A stretch of 64,000 bases of DNA from Faecalicatena fissicatena (GTDB taxonomy: Bacteria; Bacillota; Clostridia; Lachnospirales; Lachnospiraceae), in NCBI GenBank assembly GCA_001028025.1, contig LDAQ01000015.1:79422-143421 (forward strand). Reading direction: 5' to 3'. Positions 34,212 through 43,059 of the stretch are shown one piece after another. The notes under the pieces were generated by a model. That model saw only the letters and a list, made by a program, of their open reading frames with translations. It searched no databases and was not told the DNA's origin. How positions within the stretch are numbered: the first letter of the stretch is position 1; each line of letters opens with the position of its first letter. A program made the position numbers and the translations under genes.

Positions 34212-35150
34212 ATGGCAAAAGAACAGCAGGGGATAACAGAGACAACGGGACAGAAGGGCATACAGTTGCCGGAAATTATTGTCCCAGATAAAACAATACA
34301 GAAATTAATTTTTGTTGTTCGTGAGCAACAGGTAATGATGGATAGTGATCTGGCTGCACTTTATCAGGTAGAGACGAAGGTATTTAATCAGGCAGTAAAA
34401 AGGAATATTGCACGTTTTCCGAATGCGTTTCGCTTCCAGCTTACAAATGAAGAGTATGAGGGTTTGAGGTCACAGATTGTTACCTCAAACGGGAGAGGCG
34501 GGAGAAGATATCTGCCATATGTTTTTACGGAACAGGGTATTGCAATGCTTTCAGCGGTGTTAAATAGTGATACTGCAATACAAGTTAGCATTCATATTAT
34601 GACAGCGTTTGTTGAAATGAGAAAGTTTCTGGTGAATAATGCGGTGCTGTTTGAACGAATCAGTAATGTGGAGTTAAAGCAATTGGAATATCAGAAGAAG
34701 TCCGATAAACGTTTTGAGCAGGTTTTTAATTACATAGCGGAACATGAAGAGGTGAAGCAGAAGATTTTCTTTGAGGGACAGATTTATGATGCGTTTAGTT
34801 TGCTGGTAAAATTGGTTGGCAGTGCGGAGAAATCGATTATACTGATTGATAATTATGCTGATGTGGACACATTGAATATTTTAGCTAAGAAGAAGATAAA
34901 TGTTAATGTCTGTATTTATACAATGAAGCAGACTAAACTGACATCAGCGGATGTAAAGAATTTTAATAGGCAGTATCCTAAGCTGGAGATTAAGTATACA
35001 GGGGCTTTCCATGACCGTTTTTTGATTGTAGATAGCGGTCAGGCATACCATATTGGGGCATCATTGAAAGATGCTGGGAGGAAGTGTTTTGCAATAAATC
35101 TGATGAAAGATGGCGGAATTATAAAGGATATATTATACCGTTTGAAATAG
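34212..35150 (+). CDS. ORF6N (KilA-N-like) domain protein with PLD-like C-terminal region
   Basis: A 312-residue protein. Residues about 22-125 match the ORF6N DNA-binding domain found in phages and mobile elements (VVREQQVMMDSDLAALYQVETKVFNQAVKRN; RFPNAFRFQLT; YVFTEQGIAMLSAVL). Residues about 180-310 resemble a half phospholipase-D-like domain (ILIDNYADVDTLNIL; HDRFLIVD; YHIGASLKDAGRK). The first active-site motif is HxR rather than HxK. GAAAGGTGAT precedes the ATG. Such proteins are common cargo of integrated elements; the function is not established. Confidence 0.8.
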   Translation: MAKEQQGITETTGQKGIQLPEIIVPDKTIQKLIFVVREQQVMMDSDLAALYQVETKVFNQAVKRNIARFPNAFRFQLTNEEYEGLRSQIVTSNGRGGRRYLPYVFTEQGIAMLSAVLNSDTAIQVSIHIMTAFVEMRKFLVNNAVLFERISNVELKQLEYQKKSDKRFEQVFNYIAEHEEVKQKIFFEGQIYDAFSLLVKLVGSAEKSIILIDNYADVDTLNILAKKKINVNVCIYTMKQTKLTSADVKNFNRQYPKLEIKYTGAFHDRFLIVDSGQAYHIGASLKDAGRKCFAINLMKDGGIIKDILYRLK

Positions 35151-35251
35151 GCAGAATTTGGTAGCGTTTTAATAGCCGTTAAAAATTATATCAGAAAATT
35201 GACTATGACATGTGATAGATTATAGAATTTAAATTGAAGATAGATTTTGAG

Positions 35252-35347
35252 GTGTAAAGGACAGCCCCATCCATAGCTAAAATATAGCTTTTGGATGAGG
35301 CTGTTCCTATGTCCATTGATTGACAAAGCCACAAAACCAAGTATAAT
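35252..35347. repeat. 96-bp direct repeat, left copy (IS target duplication)
   Basis: Identical to 37,375-37,470. It contains a hairpin (GGACAGCC...GGCTGTTCC) and a consensus promoter (TTGACA-16-TATAAT at 35,320-35,347). Its location at the two IS ends fits a long target-site duplication. Confidence 0.9.
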
Positions 35348-37374
35348 CCCGTCTTTGACAGTCAAACAACATAAAACACCGCTGAAAGCCTGATTTTATA
35401 AGGGTTTTACAGCGGTGTTGCTTCGTTTTGAAGTTTGATATTTTTTTTGTTTTCTAGCCATTTGTTTTTGAAATCTGACACAACCTGTGATATCCTAACC
35501 CGACTGGCTGTTTATCTACATTTGCTTTTCTTCTGGATTTCCTTCATTTTGCTCTTTGTAATGAATTCAAAGTCGGTCTCAATCCCGCAGGTACGATGGA
35601 GCGCATCCGTCAGCTCCGTCCTTTTGTACAAAGGTATAAATCCTTGTCCTCCAACATCTGCAAATTGAAATTTTCTGAGCGTTTCCAGAATCTCGCTGCA
35701 GGTATATTTCTTTTCCATTTTCTTTTCTAACAGACGGTAAATCAGCAGCGATATGAAACAGATAAGGAAGTGTGCTTTGATCCGGTCTTCTCTTTGTACA
35801 TACACGGGTCTTGCCAGGAAGTCGGTCTTCATAATCCGAAAGCATGCTTCTATCTGCCACCGGCCTTCACTTACCCTCAGGAGGTCTCCCGGCTGGTCAT
35901 CAAACAGGTCTGTACAGACGGCATAAAGCCCGTCATACCTTGCTTCCTCTGCAATCTTTGCTTCGTCCAGACCGTATAAGATATCTGCGGTCTCACCATC
36001 TTTTGTAACGGCTTGTCTGTCTATAAATCTGGCCGGATCGTTTGGGTTCCTTCCGGTTTTCTTATGCTTTCCTTCTTTGAGCATATCCATCGCCCGCTTT
36101 ACCTGCTTTTCCCGAAGCTCCTTTTGATAGGCGGCATATTTAGGGGAGTAAGTGATGATAAGGCGTTGCTCCAGCTTTTTTGAACTGTAAGGCTCCTCTT
36201 TATAGAACAGTTCCTTATCATCTTCTTCGCCTGAAAGCTCCAGGTCCACCAGCTTTCCATCCGATAATCTCCGGAATCCTTTTCTGTTAAGCGCCGCCTC
36301 TCTGTATTCAGCTGTAAGCTTTTTAATAGACTGGGTGACAATGAACCCTCTTTTTCCTGTGTGGTTGAATAATCGGTTGCTCTCTGAAGCAAGACCGGCG
36401 TCTGAGCAGAAGATGAAGCGGTCACAGCCAAAGTCCCCGAGCACTTTCTTTTCCAGCGGTTTTAAAGATGTCTGTTCGTTCTGATTCCCGGGGAATAAAG
36501 AGAAAGCCAGAGGGATGCCGTCACCATCTGTAAACAGCCCCATCTGGATGATCTGGTTGGGCCGGTGTTCTTTACTCTTGCCATATTTCTTATCGCCGTC
36601 CTCCTGTTCAATTTCAAAGTAATAATTCGTACAGTCATAGTAGAGGATATGGTCATTACGTTCTGTTAAAAAGTTGCTGTTCTTATAGAGCTCTGCCTGT
36701 ATCAGGTCGCTTTCCTGAGCAAGGACGCTTAAGGCCCGGTATACATCATGGAGCGCATAGTCCGGCTTCTCTAAGAACTCACAGGCAGCTTTATAGGAAG
36801 AACGTTTGCTGGAGGGTTCCAGAAGCCTTGTATAGATCAGATCGGAAAGGATAGAATTGAGGTCGTATTCAAACAGATGCCTGTCTCGGATCTTTCTGCA
36901 TACCCGGTTTAGTCCAAGACGATAATAGATGTATTGTAAAAATAGGTACCCCCCTTGAAAACACGTTTCCTCGTTATAATCGATCTTCTTATCAGCCCGT
37001 AAAGGAATCAAGACCGTTTTTACCTCCTTATGAGCTTTATACTTTTCGGTTTCAATCCTCGCCTGCTCTTTGGCCCATCTCATGACATCCTCACGTGTGG
37101 GACCATGCTCCACTAAGAGTTCATTTAAAGTCCCAAGCTTACGTATGGTCTTTGATGTGGATTTTCCCTCGGAATTCACATAGGATTGTCTGATGTAAAA
37201 GGATTCCGCGTGTTTGGATTTCGTTGTATCAACCTTCATAATAATCACCCTCCATCTCTATCATACCACAAAAAGCCAGAAATGGCTATATATTAAAACA
37301 AAATATTTGACAAAAAAATATAAGCCTATCAAGGCTTAGAGGCTGTTTTTTTGTGATTAGGGTGTCAAAGACCC
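35348..37374 (-). mobile_element. IS1634-family (IS4-like) insertion sequence
   Basis: About 2,027 bp between two 96-bp direct repeats. Terminal inverted repeats share GTCTTTGACA (35,351-35,360; 37,363-37,372). It encodes one transposase on the minus strand. IS1634 family members are known for unusually long and variable target duplications, which the 96-bp repeats fit. Ends were set from the repeat boundaries and may be off by two or three bases. Confidence 0.9.
35512..37239 (-). CDS. IS1634 family DDE transposase
   Basis: A 575-residue transposase of the IS4/IS1634 type. The N-terminal region (SFYIRQSYVNSEGKSTSKTIRKLG) is family-typical. The catalytic core has ILYYDCTNYYFE (first Asp), FIFCSDAGLASE (second Asp) and a late region with RWQIEACFRIMKTDF carrying the Glu of the Y-(2)R-(3)E-(6)K motif. 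All appear intact, so it may be active. The ATG is preceded by GGAGGGTGATT; a GTG three codons upstream overlaps that site. Confidence 0.93.
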   Translation of the reverse strand: MKVDTTKSKHAESFYIRQSYVNSEGKSTSKTIRKLGTLNELLVEHGPTREDVMRWAKEQARIETEKYKAHKEVKTVLIPLRADKKIDYNEETCFQGGYLFLQYIYYRLGLNRVCRKIRDRHLFEYDLNSILSDLIYTRLLEPSSKRSSYKAACEFLEKPDYALHDVYRALSVLAQESDLIQAELYKNSNFLTERNDHILYYDCTNYYFEIEQEDGDKKYGKSKEHRPNQIIQMGLFTDGDGIPLAFSLFPGNQNEQTSLKPLEKKVLGDFGCDRFIFCSDAGLASESNRLFNHTGKRGFIVTQSIKKLTAEYREAALNRKGFRRLSDGKLVDLELSGEEDDKELFYKEEPYSSKKLEQRLIITYSPKYAAYQKELREKQVKRAMDMLKEGKHKKTGRNPNDPARFIDRQAVTKDGETADILYGLDEAKIAEEARYDGLYAVCTDLFDDQPGDLLRVSEGRWQIEACFRIMKTDFLARPVYVQREDRIKAHFLICFISLLIYRLLEKKMEKKYTCSEILETLRKFQFADVGGQGFIPLYKRTELTDALHRTCGIETDFEFITKSKMKEIQKKSKCR

Positions 37375-37470
37375 GTGTAAAGGACAGCCCCATCCATAGC
37401 TAAAATATAGCTTTTGGATGAGGCTGTTCCTATGTCCATTGATTGACAAAGCCACAAAACCAAGTATAAT
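37375..37470. repeat. 96-bp direct repeat, right copy (IS target duplication)
   Basis: Identical to 35,252-35,347. This copy retains the hairpin and the consensus promoter that faces the downstream defence operon. Confidence 0.9.
37443..37470 (+). promoter_or_regulatory. Consensus promoter upstream of DUF1413 gene and defence operon
   Basis: TTGACA and TATAAT, both perfect, are separated by 16 bases. It lies at the end of the right IS direct repeat and 45 bases before the DUF1413 start. Confidence 0.75.
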
Positions 37471-37515
37471 AATATTATTAACAAAATTATTGTTGTCATT
37501 GTCAGGAGGATAGGC

Positions 37516-37755
37516 ATGTGTGATGTCAATGAACTATTGGAATTAGCACTTAAGGAAACTGAAAAACTCTGTGACGGTGAAGTATTTCTCGTGAAAGAAT
37601 TATTCAAAGGATATGAGTGGAATCGGATACCACGTAAGGACAGATTATTACTTGGTACACTTTTTCTAAACTTAGTAAACAAGAATCCAGGTTCAATACA
37701 AGTGATTGAGAAAACTACTTCTGGACAGCAAAAATATAGGATGAAGGTTATATAA
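37516..37755 (+). CDS. DUF1413 family small protein
   Basis: A 79-residue protein matching the DUF1413 pattern: FLVKELFKGYEWNRIPRKDRLLLGTLFLNLVN, then QQKYRM at the end. These small proteins are frequent beside TA or defence genes and may bind nucleic acid, but no function is established. CAGGAGGATAG precedes the ATG. It is the first gene behind the consensus promoter, 127 bases before the MORC-type ATPase, and may act as operon regulator. Confidence 0.7.
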   Translation: MCDVNELLELALKETEKLCDGEVFLVKELFKGYEWNRIPRKDRLLLGTLFLNLVNKNPGSIQVIEKTTSGQQKYRMKVI

Positions 37756-37882
37756 ATGCTATAATATATAATTATTTATAGTGTTGATTTACTATAATAA
37801 TCTTTACCATATAAGTGTTTCGGAGTATTGATTAACTGATACAAAAGTGAAAAGTTACCATGTAACAGAGAGGATATTCTGC

Positions 37883-39358
37883 ATGAAAAGTATACCACTA
37901 CCTCCCTATGCACCAACTCTTATAGAATCTACCCGCGCTATCGGCTATACATTAGAATCAGCAATCGCTGATATTATTGACAACAGTGTATCTGCTTTTG
38001 CTTCATCTGTAGATATTTTTTTCTTCCCAGTTGGTGATTCGTATATTGCAATTTTAGATGACGGTTATGGAATGACTGCTAGTGAACTTGAAGCGGCTAT
38101 GCGATATGGCAGTCAAAATCCGAATGAAAAACGTGAGGCCAGTGATTTAGGACGCTTTGGCTTGGGATTAAAAACTGCTTCTCTTTCCCAATGCCGGACG
38201 CTGACAGTAGTTAGTAAACAGGGTGAGAATATTGAAGGGCGTCGTTGGGATATTGATCATGTTATTGATACTAAAGACTGGTCGTTATTAGTTCTCGATT
38301 CAGACGATGAAATAGATAATGTACCGCGCATTGAAGAATTGAAACGGCTAGAGTCAGGGACTCTTGTTATTTGGCAGAACCTCGATAGACTTAAGGTTGG
38401 CGAACTTGATTTTGACCGTTCAATGGGTAAAAAGATGGATGATGTACGCTTGCATCTTTCTTTAGTATTTCATCGCTATATTAATGGTGAACAAGGGCTT
38501 AAGAAAATGCAAATTAGAATGAATAATAGTCCGATTGAACCCGCAGATCCATTTCTGGCACGTCGCAACACACAGGTAATGGCAGATGAAGTCATGAATA
38601 TTGAAGGGTCAGCAGTTGTCATTCGTCCGTACATACTTCCGCATATATCTGATTTATCTTTAAATGAAGTATCTGCACTTGGCGGGAAGGAAGGACTTCG
38701 CAAAAGTCAAGGTTTCTATATATATAGGAATAAACGTCTATTGGTTTGGGGTACATGGTTTCGCATGATGCGTCAAGGCGAACTTTCTAAATTAGCGAGG
38801 GTTCAAGTGGACATCCCAAATGAATTAGATAATCTTTGGACATTAGACATAAAAAAATCGACTGCAATGCCGCCGGAAGCAGTGAGGAACAATCTTACAT
38901 CAGTAATAGAGCGGCTGGCAGAGAATAGTAAGCGGACATGGGTATATCGTGGGAAAAAAGAAACCCAGGATTCTGTTGTTCATGTTTGGGATCGATTTAA
39001 AGGCAAGCAAGGCGGTTTCTATTATAGCATAAACCGTGACCATCCTTTGGTTGAGATATTTTTAAATTCAAGTCCTCAAGTTAAACGTAATGTTGAGACC
39101 TTGCTAAAAGCTATCGAAAATAGCATTCCGTTAAATCAACTATATATCGACTTGACTTCTGAAAAACAGGTTGAAAATGAAACGCTGACAACCATGCAAG
39201 AAGTTGAAAGTATTTTATTGGGATTGCTTGAACAAATCTCAACAGAAACTGGTAAGGCGGAACTATTAGAAAGTCTTGCTGTTTCAGAACCGTTTATTCA
39301 CTATCCTCAAATCATAAATAAGTATCGAATGGGAGGTACCTCACATGGCAGCAAGTAA
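37883..39358 (+). CDS. MORC/MutL-type GHKL ATPase of MZA-like defence system
   Basis: A 491-residue protein with a GHKL ATPase domain: N box AIADIIDNSVSA (Asn34), DDGYGMT (about 61-67), GRFGLGLKTAS lid. The C-terminal half is of MORC/MutL S5 type with a helical tail. No endonuclease motif is evident. It is the first of five or six tightly packed genes, overlapping the Z1 gene by 14 bases. Iyer and Aravind described MORC-Z1-AIPR clusters with methylases as restriction-like systems; the MutL-Z1-AIPR (MZA) type was later shown to be anti-phage. AGAGAGGATATTCTGC sets the start; a longer reading upstream lacks a site. Confidence 0.85.
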   Translation: MKSIPLPPYAPTLIESTRAIGYTLESAIADIIDNSVSAFASSVDIFFFPVGDSYIAILDDGYGMTASELEAAMRYGSQNPNEKREASDLGRFGLGLKTASLSQCRTLTVVSKQGENIEGRRWDIDHVIDTKDWSLLVLDSDDEIDNVPRIEELKRLESGTLVIWQNLDRLKVGELDFDRSMGKKMDDVRLHLSLVFHRYINGEQGLKKMQIRMNNSPIEPADPFLARRNTQVMADEVMNIEGSAVVIRPYILPHISDLSLNEVSALGGKEGLRKSQGFYIYRNKRLLVWGTWFRMMRQGELSKLARVQVDIPNELDNLWTLDIKKSTAMPPEAVRNNLTSVIERLAENSKRTWVYRGKKETQDSVVHVWDRFKGKQGGFYYSINRDHPLVEIFLNSSPQVKRNVETLLKAIENSIPLNQLYIDLTSEKQVENETLTTMQEVESILLGLLEQISTETGKAELLESLAVSEPFIHYPQIINKYRMGGTSHGSK

Positions 39359-42122
39359 TATTGCACAATTGGAAGGGTTAATTTCTTCAAGTGTGAATAA
39401 AGAATATCCTGATTACCCGCCAACTGAAGCACAATTTGAAGAGATGGCAACCAAGATTCGTGATTTAATGCACCCTATGTATCCAGTCGATGACATAGAG
39501 TTTGCGGAAATAAGGCGCAGGCTTAGGGCTAAGGTTGCAGTTCGGATGGATTTAGGCATTGCTATCATTGATAACAAATGTTTGCATCAATCTTGGCTTC
39601 CTGCACGCCGTGCTGATTTGGACTTTTTCTTTTGGAAAAGATATAAGACATATCTTGAGGAAGTAAAAGGCTGGAATGCACGTGTCTCAGGCAGCCTGGA
39701 TCGTGTATCCGATGAAATTGTTGATTTACTTGGGGATCCTAAAAGTGATGAACCGTTCCAACGGCGCGGATTAGTGCTTGGTGATGTACAGTCTGGAAAG
39801 ACGGCCAACTATACTGCTATATGTAATAAAGCAGCGGATACTGGTTATAACGTTATCATTGTTCTTGCAGGTATGATGGAGAATCTGCGTCAACAAACAC
39901 AGGAACGTCTGGATGCAGAGTTTTCCGGAAGAAAGAGCGAATACCTCCTTGATCCTAAGCGTGACATAGAAAATATACCTGTTGGTGTAGGTAAATATGG
40001 GCAGGAAAAAAGAATTGAGTCTTTTACGTCAGTTGTTAAAGATTTTGATAAGAATATTCTGCGTCAGCTAAGTCTTTCGCTGCAGAGTGTGAATACAACC
40101 GTAGTATTTGTTATTAAAAAGAATAAGAGTATACTGAATAATCTTATTCGCTGGCTTAAAAGTAACAATGCTGATACTAGAGGTGTAATCAGTAAATCTC
40201 TTTTGCTTATTGACGATGAAGCCGACAATGCATCTGTAAATACAAATGATCCGGAAAAGGATCCAACGGCTATCAATAAAGCAATTCGGGAATTGCTCAA
40301 GCTATTCCGTCAGGCATCTTATCTTGGAATTACTGCTACTCCATATGCGAATATATTCATTAATCCGGATAATGAGGATGAAATGAGAGGGGATGATCTT
40401 TTTCCGAGGGATTTTATTTATGCATTATCACCACCAACCAATTATATTGGTGCGGAAGATATTTTTGGCGGCGATGAAGATAATCCGGCTAAATATAAGG
40501 ATGTTCTTGAACCAATTTATCCAATAGAAATGGATGCCTTTTTCCCATTTAATCACCGTAAGGGGCATCCTGTGTCAGAACTTCCGCCGAGTATGAAAGA
40601 AGCTATGGCATATTTTTTACTTGTTAATGGCATTCGTGATATTAGAGGGGATGTAAATACACATCGATCTATGCTTATCCATGTCAGTCGTTTTACGGAT
40701 GTTCAGAATGAAATTCGTGATTTAGTTACCGCTTGGGTGATACAGGTACGTTCAGATTTACAGAATTATGCCAGCCTATCAGAACAAGAGAGTGACGGTA
40801 TTCCTAGTATTTCATACCTTAAAGCAGTTTGGGAAAAACATAAACTTGCTGAAAAGGCGGGTAAGTCTGGATTTCCAATGTTATGGCATGATTTTTTGTC
40901 AGGCTATCTTTTTAAGGCAGTATCTCCAATTGATGTTAGAGCTGTTAATCAGCAAAGCGGTGCAACTAGTCTTGATTATTTCAAACATAAAGAAGATGGG
41001 CTTCGTGTCATTGCTGTTGGGGGAAATAGTCTTTCCAGAGGGTTGACATTAGAGGGATTATGTGTCAGTTACTTTTATCGCCGTTCTCTTATGTATGATA
41101 CATTGCTGCAGATGGGGCGTTGGTTTGGATACCGCCCTGATTATGAAGACTTATTTAAAATTTGGATAAGCGTAGAGGCAATAGATTGGTATGGGTACAT
41201 AACAGGGGCTTCAGAAGAACTGAAACTTGAAATCGCACGGATGAAGAACGCTAACCTTACACCAATGGATTTTGGCCTCAAGGTTCGGCAAGATCCAGCC
41301 TCGTTAATAGTTACAGCGAGAAATAAGATGAGAGCGGCAACCTTTGTGAAACGCCCAATAACTGTTTCAGGACGGCTACTTGAAACGCCGCGTTTAAGAG
41401 CTGATAGAGAGTCTCTTAATACGAATGAGGAAGTTTTTAAGGAGTTTGTCGAGCGACTGCCAGATATAGGTTTACGTGTCAAACGCGATGACACTCGTTT
41501 TTTCTGGAATGGTGTCAGCAAAGACGAAATTGAGCAATTATTGCGTGATTTTAAAACTCATCCTTGGCAGCTTAATTTCCAAGGTGCGGCATTGGCAGAT
41601 TTTATTAAAAGTGATGCAGATATGGGAGATTGGGATGTATTTATTGCAGAGGGAAGCGATGAAGATACCTATGAGTTGAAGTGCGGAAATGAACTTTTGC
41701 AAATTAATCCTGAAAAACGTGCGGTCAAAGCAACAAACAGACAAATCAGCATTAGCGGTACAAAAGTTCGTGTTGGTGCTGGCGGTGCAGCAAAAATCGG
41801 TTTAACTGAAGATGAAAAGAAAATAGCAGAGGATAATTTCAGAATTGTAAAACCAAATGCACGCAGTATCCCTGATAAAGCCTATTTAAATATACAGCGT
41901 AAACCAATTCTGGTGTTACATGTTGTTAGTGTTGATAAAGTTAAAACAGATGACAAAGGAAAGCTCCGCAGCCAAATTGATGAAGGGGTAGAGGTGCCTG
42001 ATTATTTATTTGCCTTGGGCATTGGAATTCCGGCAATCGGGGAGGAAAAAACAGCAAACTATATGGTTAATTTAGTTGAATTCCGCAATTACTATAACAT
42101 CGATGAAGAGGAGGACGAATGA
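39345..42122 (+). CDS. Z1-domain superfamily 2 helicase of MZA-like defence system
   Basis: A 925-residue protein. Walker A GDVQSGKT at 146-153, DEAD-like box LLIDDEADNAS near 287-296, GGNSLSRGLTLEGL near 560 and QMGRWFGYRPDYEDL near 587-600 make it a complete SF2 helicase with the Z1 domain C-terminal to the motor. It probably translocates on invading DNA and works with the MORC ATPase and the nuclease subunit. It overlaps both neighbours, so expression is translationally coupled. Codon use is A+T-rich compared with the core genes. Confidence 0.9.
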   Translation: MAASNIAQLEGLISSSVNKEYPDYPPTEAQFEEMATKIRDLMHPMYPVDDIEFAEIRRRLRAKVAVRMDLGIAIIDNKCLHQSWLPARRADLDFFFWKRYKTYLEEVKGWNARVSGSLDRVSDEIVDLLGDPKSDEPFQRRGLVLGDVQSGKTANYTAICNKAADTGYNVIIVLAGMMENLRQQTQERLDAEFSGRKSEYLLDPKRDIENIPVGVGKYGQEKRIESFTSVVKDFDKNILRQLSLSLQSVNTTVVFVIKKNKSILNNLIRWLKSNNADTRGVISKSLLLIDDEADNASVNTNDPEKDPTAINKAIRELLKLFRQASYLGITATPYANIFINPDNEDEMRGDDLFPRDFIYALSPPTNYIGAEDIFGGDEDNPAKYKDVLEPIYPIEMDAFFPFNHRKGHPVSELPPSMKEAMAYFLLVNGIRDIRGDVNTHRSMLIHVSRFTDVQNEIRDLVTAWVIQVRSDLQNYASLSEQESDGIPSISYLKAVWEKHKLAEKAGKSGFPMLWHDFLSGYLFKAVSPIDVRAVNQQSGATSLDYFKHKEDGLRVIAVGGNSLSRGLTLEGLCVSYFYRRSLMYDTLLQMGRWFGYRPDYEDLFKIWISVEAIDWYGYITGASEELKLEIARMKNANLTPMDFGLKVRQDPASLIVTARNKMRAATFVKRPITVSGRLLETPRLRADRESLNTNEEVFKEFVERLPDIGLRVKRDDTRFFWNGVSKDEIEQLLRDFKTHPWQLNFQGAALADFIKSDADMGDWDVFIAEGSDEDTYELKCGNELLQINPEKRAVKATNRQISISGTKVRVGAGGAAKIGLTEDEKKIAEDNFRIVKPNARSIPDKAYLNIQRKPILVLHVVSVDKVKTDDKGKLRSQIDEGVEVPDYLFALGIGIPAIGEEKTANYMVNLVEFRNYYNIDEEEDE

Positions 42123-43054
42123 AATTAACACCTGAAAATCTTCAAAAACAGTGGGATAGTATAAAATATAAGGACGGCGGTTTTTTGCAGATTGATACAA
42201 TGCACCCGCTTGAGTGGTATATTGGTTATCAGTCTATTAGCCAAAAAACATTGTTGCTCGTAAGTGATACCGAGATAGACATAATTGAATCTTCAAAATC
42301 TATGGCGGTAAACCGACGCAGACGTGAGGTTGATAATCGCTGGACTCTTTCATTCGAGCTGCTTCGAGACGAGCAGCAAGATGTGTTTGCTATACTTTGC
42401 TGTGATGTTATTGAGTATTCCAGAGCAGCCACAAGTGAAAAAGAGGCATTGACATTAGCAATAAGCCGCTACAGACAATGGGGGAAATTGCTTGAGCTGC
42501 AGCGCGGCGGATTAATGAACGAGAACCTGCAAAAAGGATTGCTTGGTGAATTATTATTCTTAGAAGAGCGTATCAACTTACGGGAGTTTGCCTTGGAAGC
42601 TATACAAGGATGGGTTGGGGCTGATGGTGCGGATCAAGATTTCGTATATTCTGATGGGTGGTTTGAAGTTAAGTGTATTGGTGCATCTGCTATTGGCGTG
42701 ACTATTTCTTCGTTGGAGCAGCTTGATTGTTCGGATGCGGGAGAGTTAGTAATTAAGAGAGTTGACAAGACGGCACCTGAACGGTCAGGTGCTATATCTC
42801 TTAATGATATTGTTCACCGTATTAGTAGCCAGCTTGATGGTGAAGCCTTGGACTTATTTTGTGCAAAGTTATACTCGTATGGATACATAGATTTGCAGGA
42901 ATACTCCGAACAGAAGTATTATTGCTCTGCTACACAACGGTACCGAGTAGACGATTCTTTTCCGAGAATTACACGTAAGATGGCAGCAAAGCAAATAGCA
43001 TCATTACGTTATGAATTAAATTTGCCTTCGTTGGCAGAGTGGCTAAAGGAGTGA
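42119..43054 (+). CDS. PD-(D/E)XK motif protein (DUF4420) of MZA-like defence system
   Basis: A 311-residue protein of the DUF4420 family. The nuclease core shows GELLFLEE (about 141-148), then WVGADGADQDFVYSDGWFEVK (about 162-182) with Asp and the E-V-K triad, consistent with an active PD-(D/E)XK fold. It is the likely DNA-cleaving component. ATG overlaps the Z1 stop codon (ATGA), and six bases separate it from the AIPR gene. Confidence 0.82.
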   Translation: MKLTPENLQKQWDSIKYKDGGFLQIDTMHPLEWYIGYQSISQKTLLLVSDTEIDIIESSKSMAVNRRRREVDNRWTLSFELLRDEQQDVFAILCCDVIEYSRAATSEKEALTLAISRYRQWGKLLELQRGGLMNENLQKGLLGELLFLEERINLREFALEAIQGWVGADGADQDFVYSDGWFEVKCIGASAIGVTISSLEQLDCSDAGELVIKRVDKTAPERSGAISLNDIVHRISSQLDGEALDLFCAKLYSYGYIDLQEYSEQKYYCSATQRYRVDDSFPRITRKMAAKQIASLRYELNLPSLAEWLKE

Positions 43055-43059
43055 GATAA

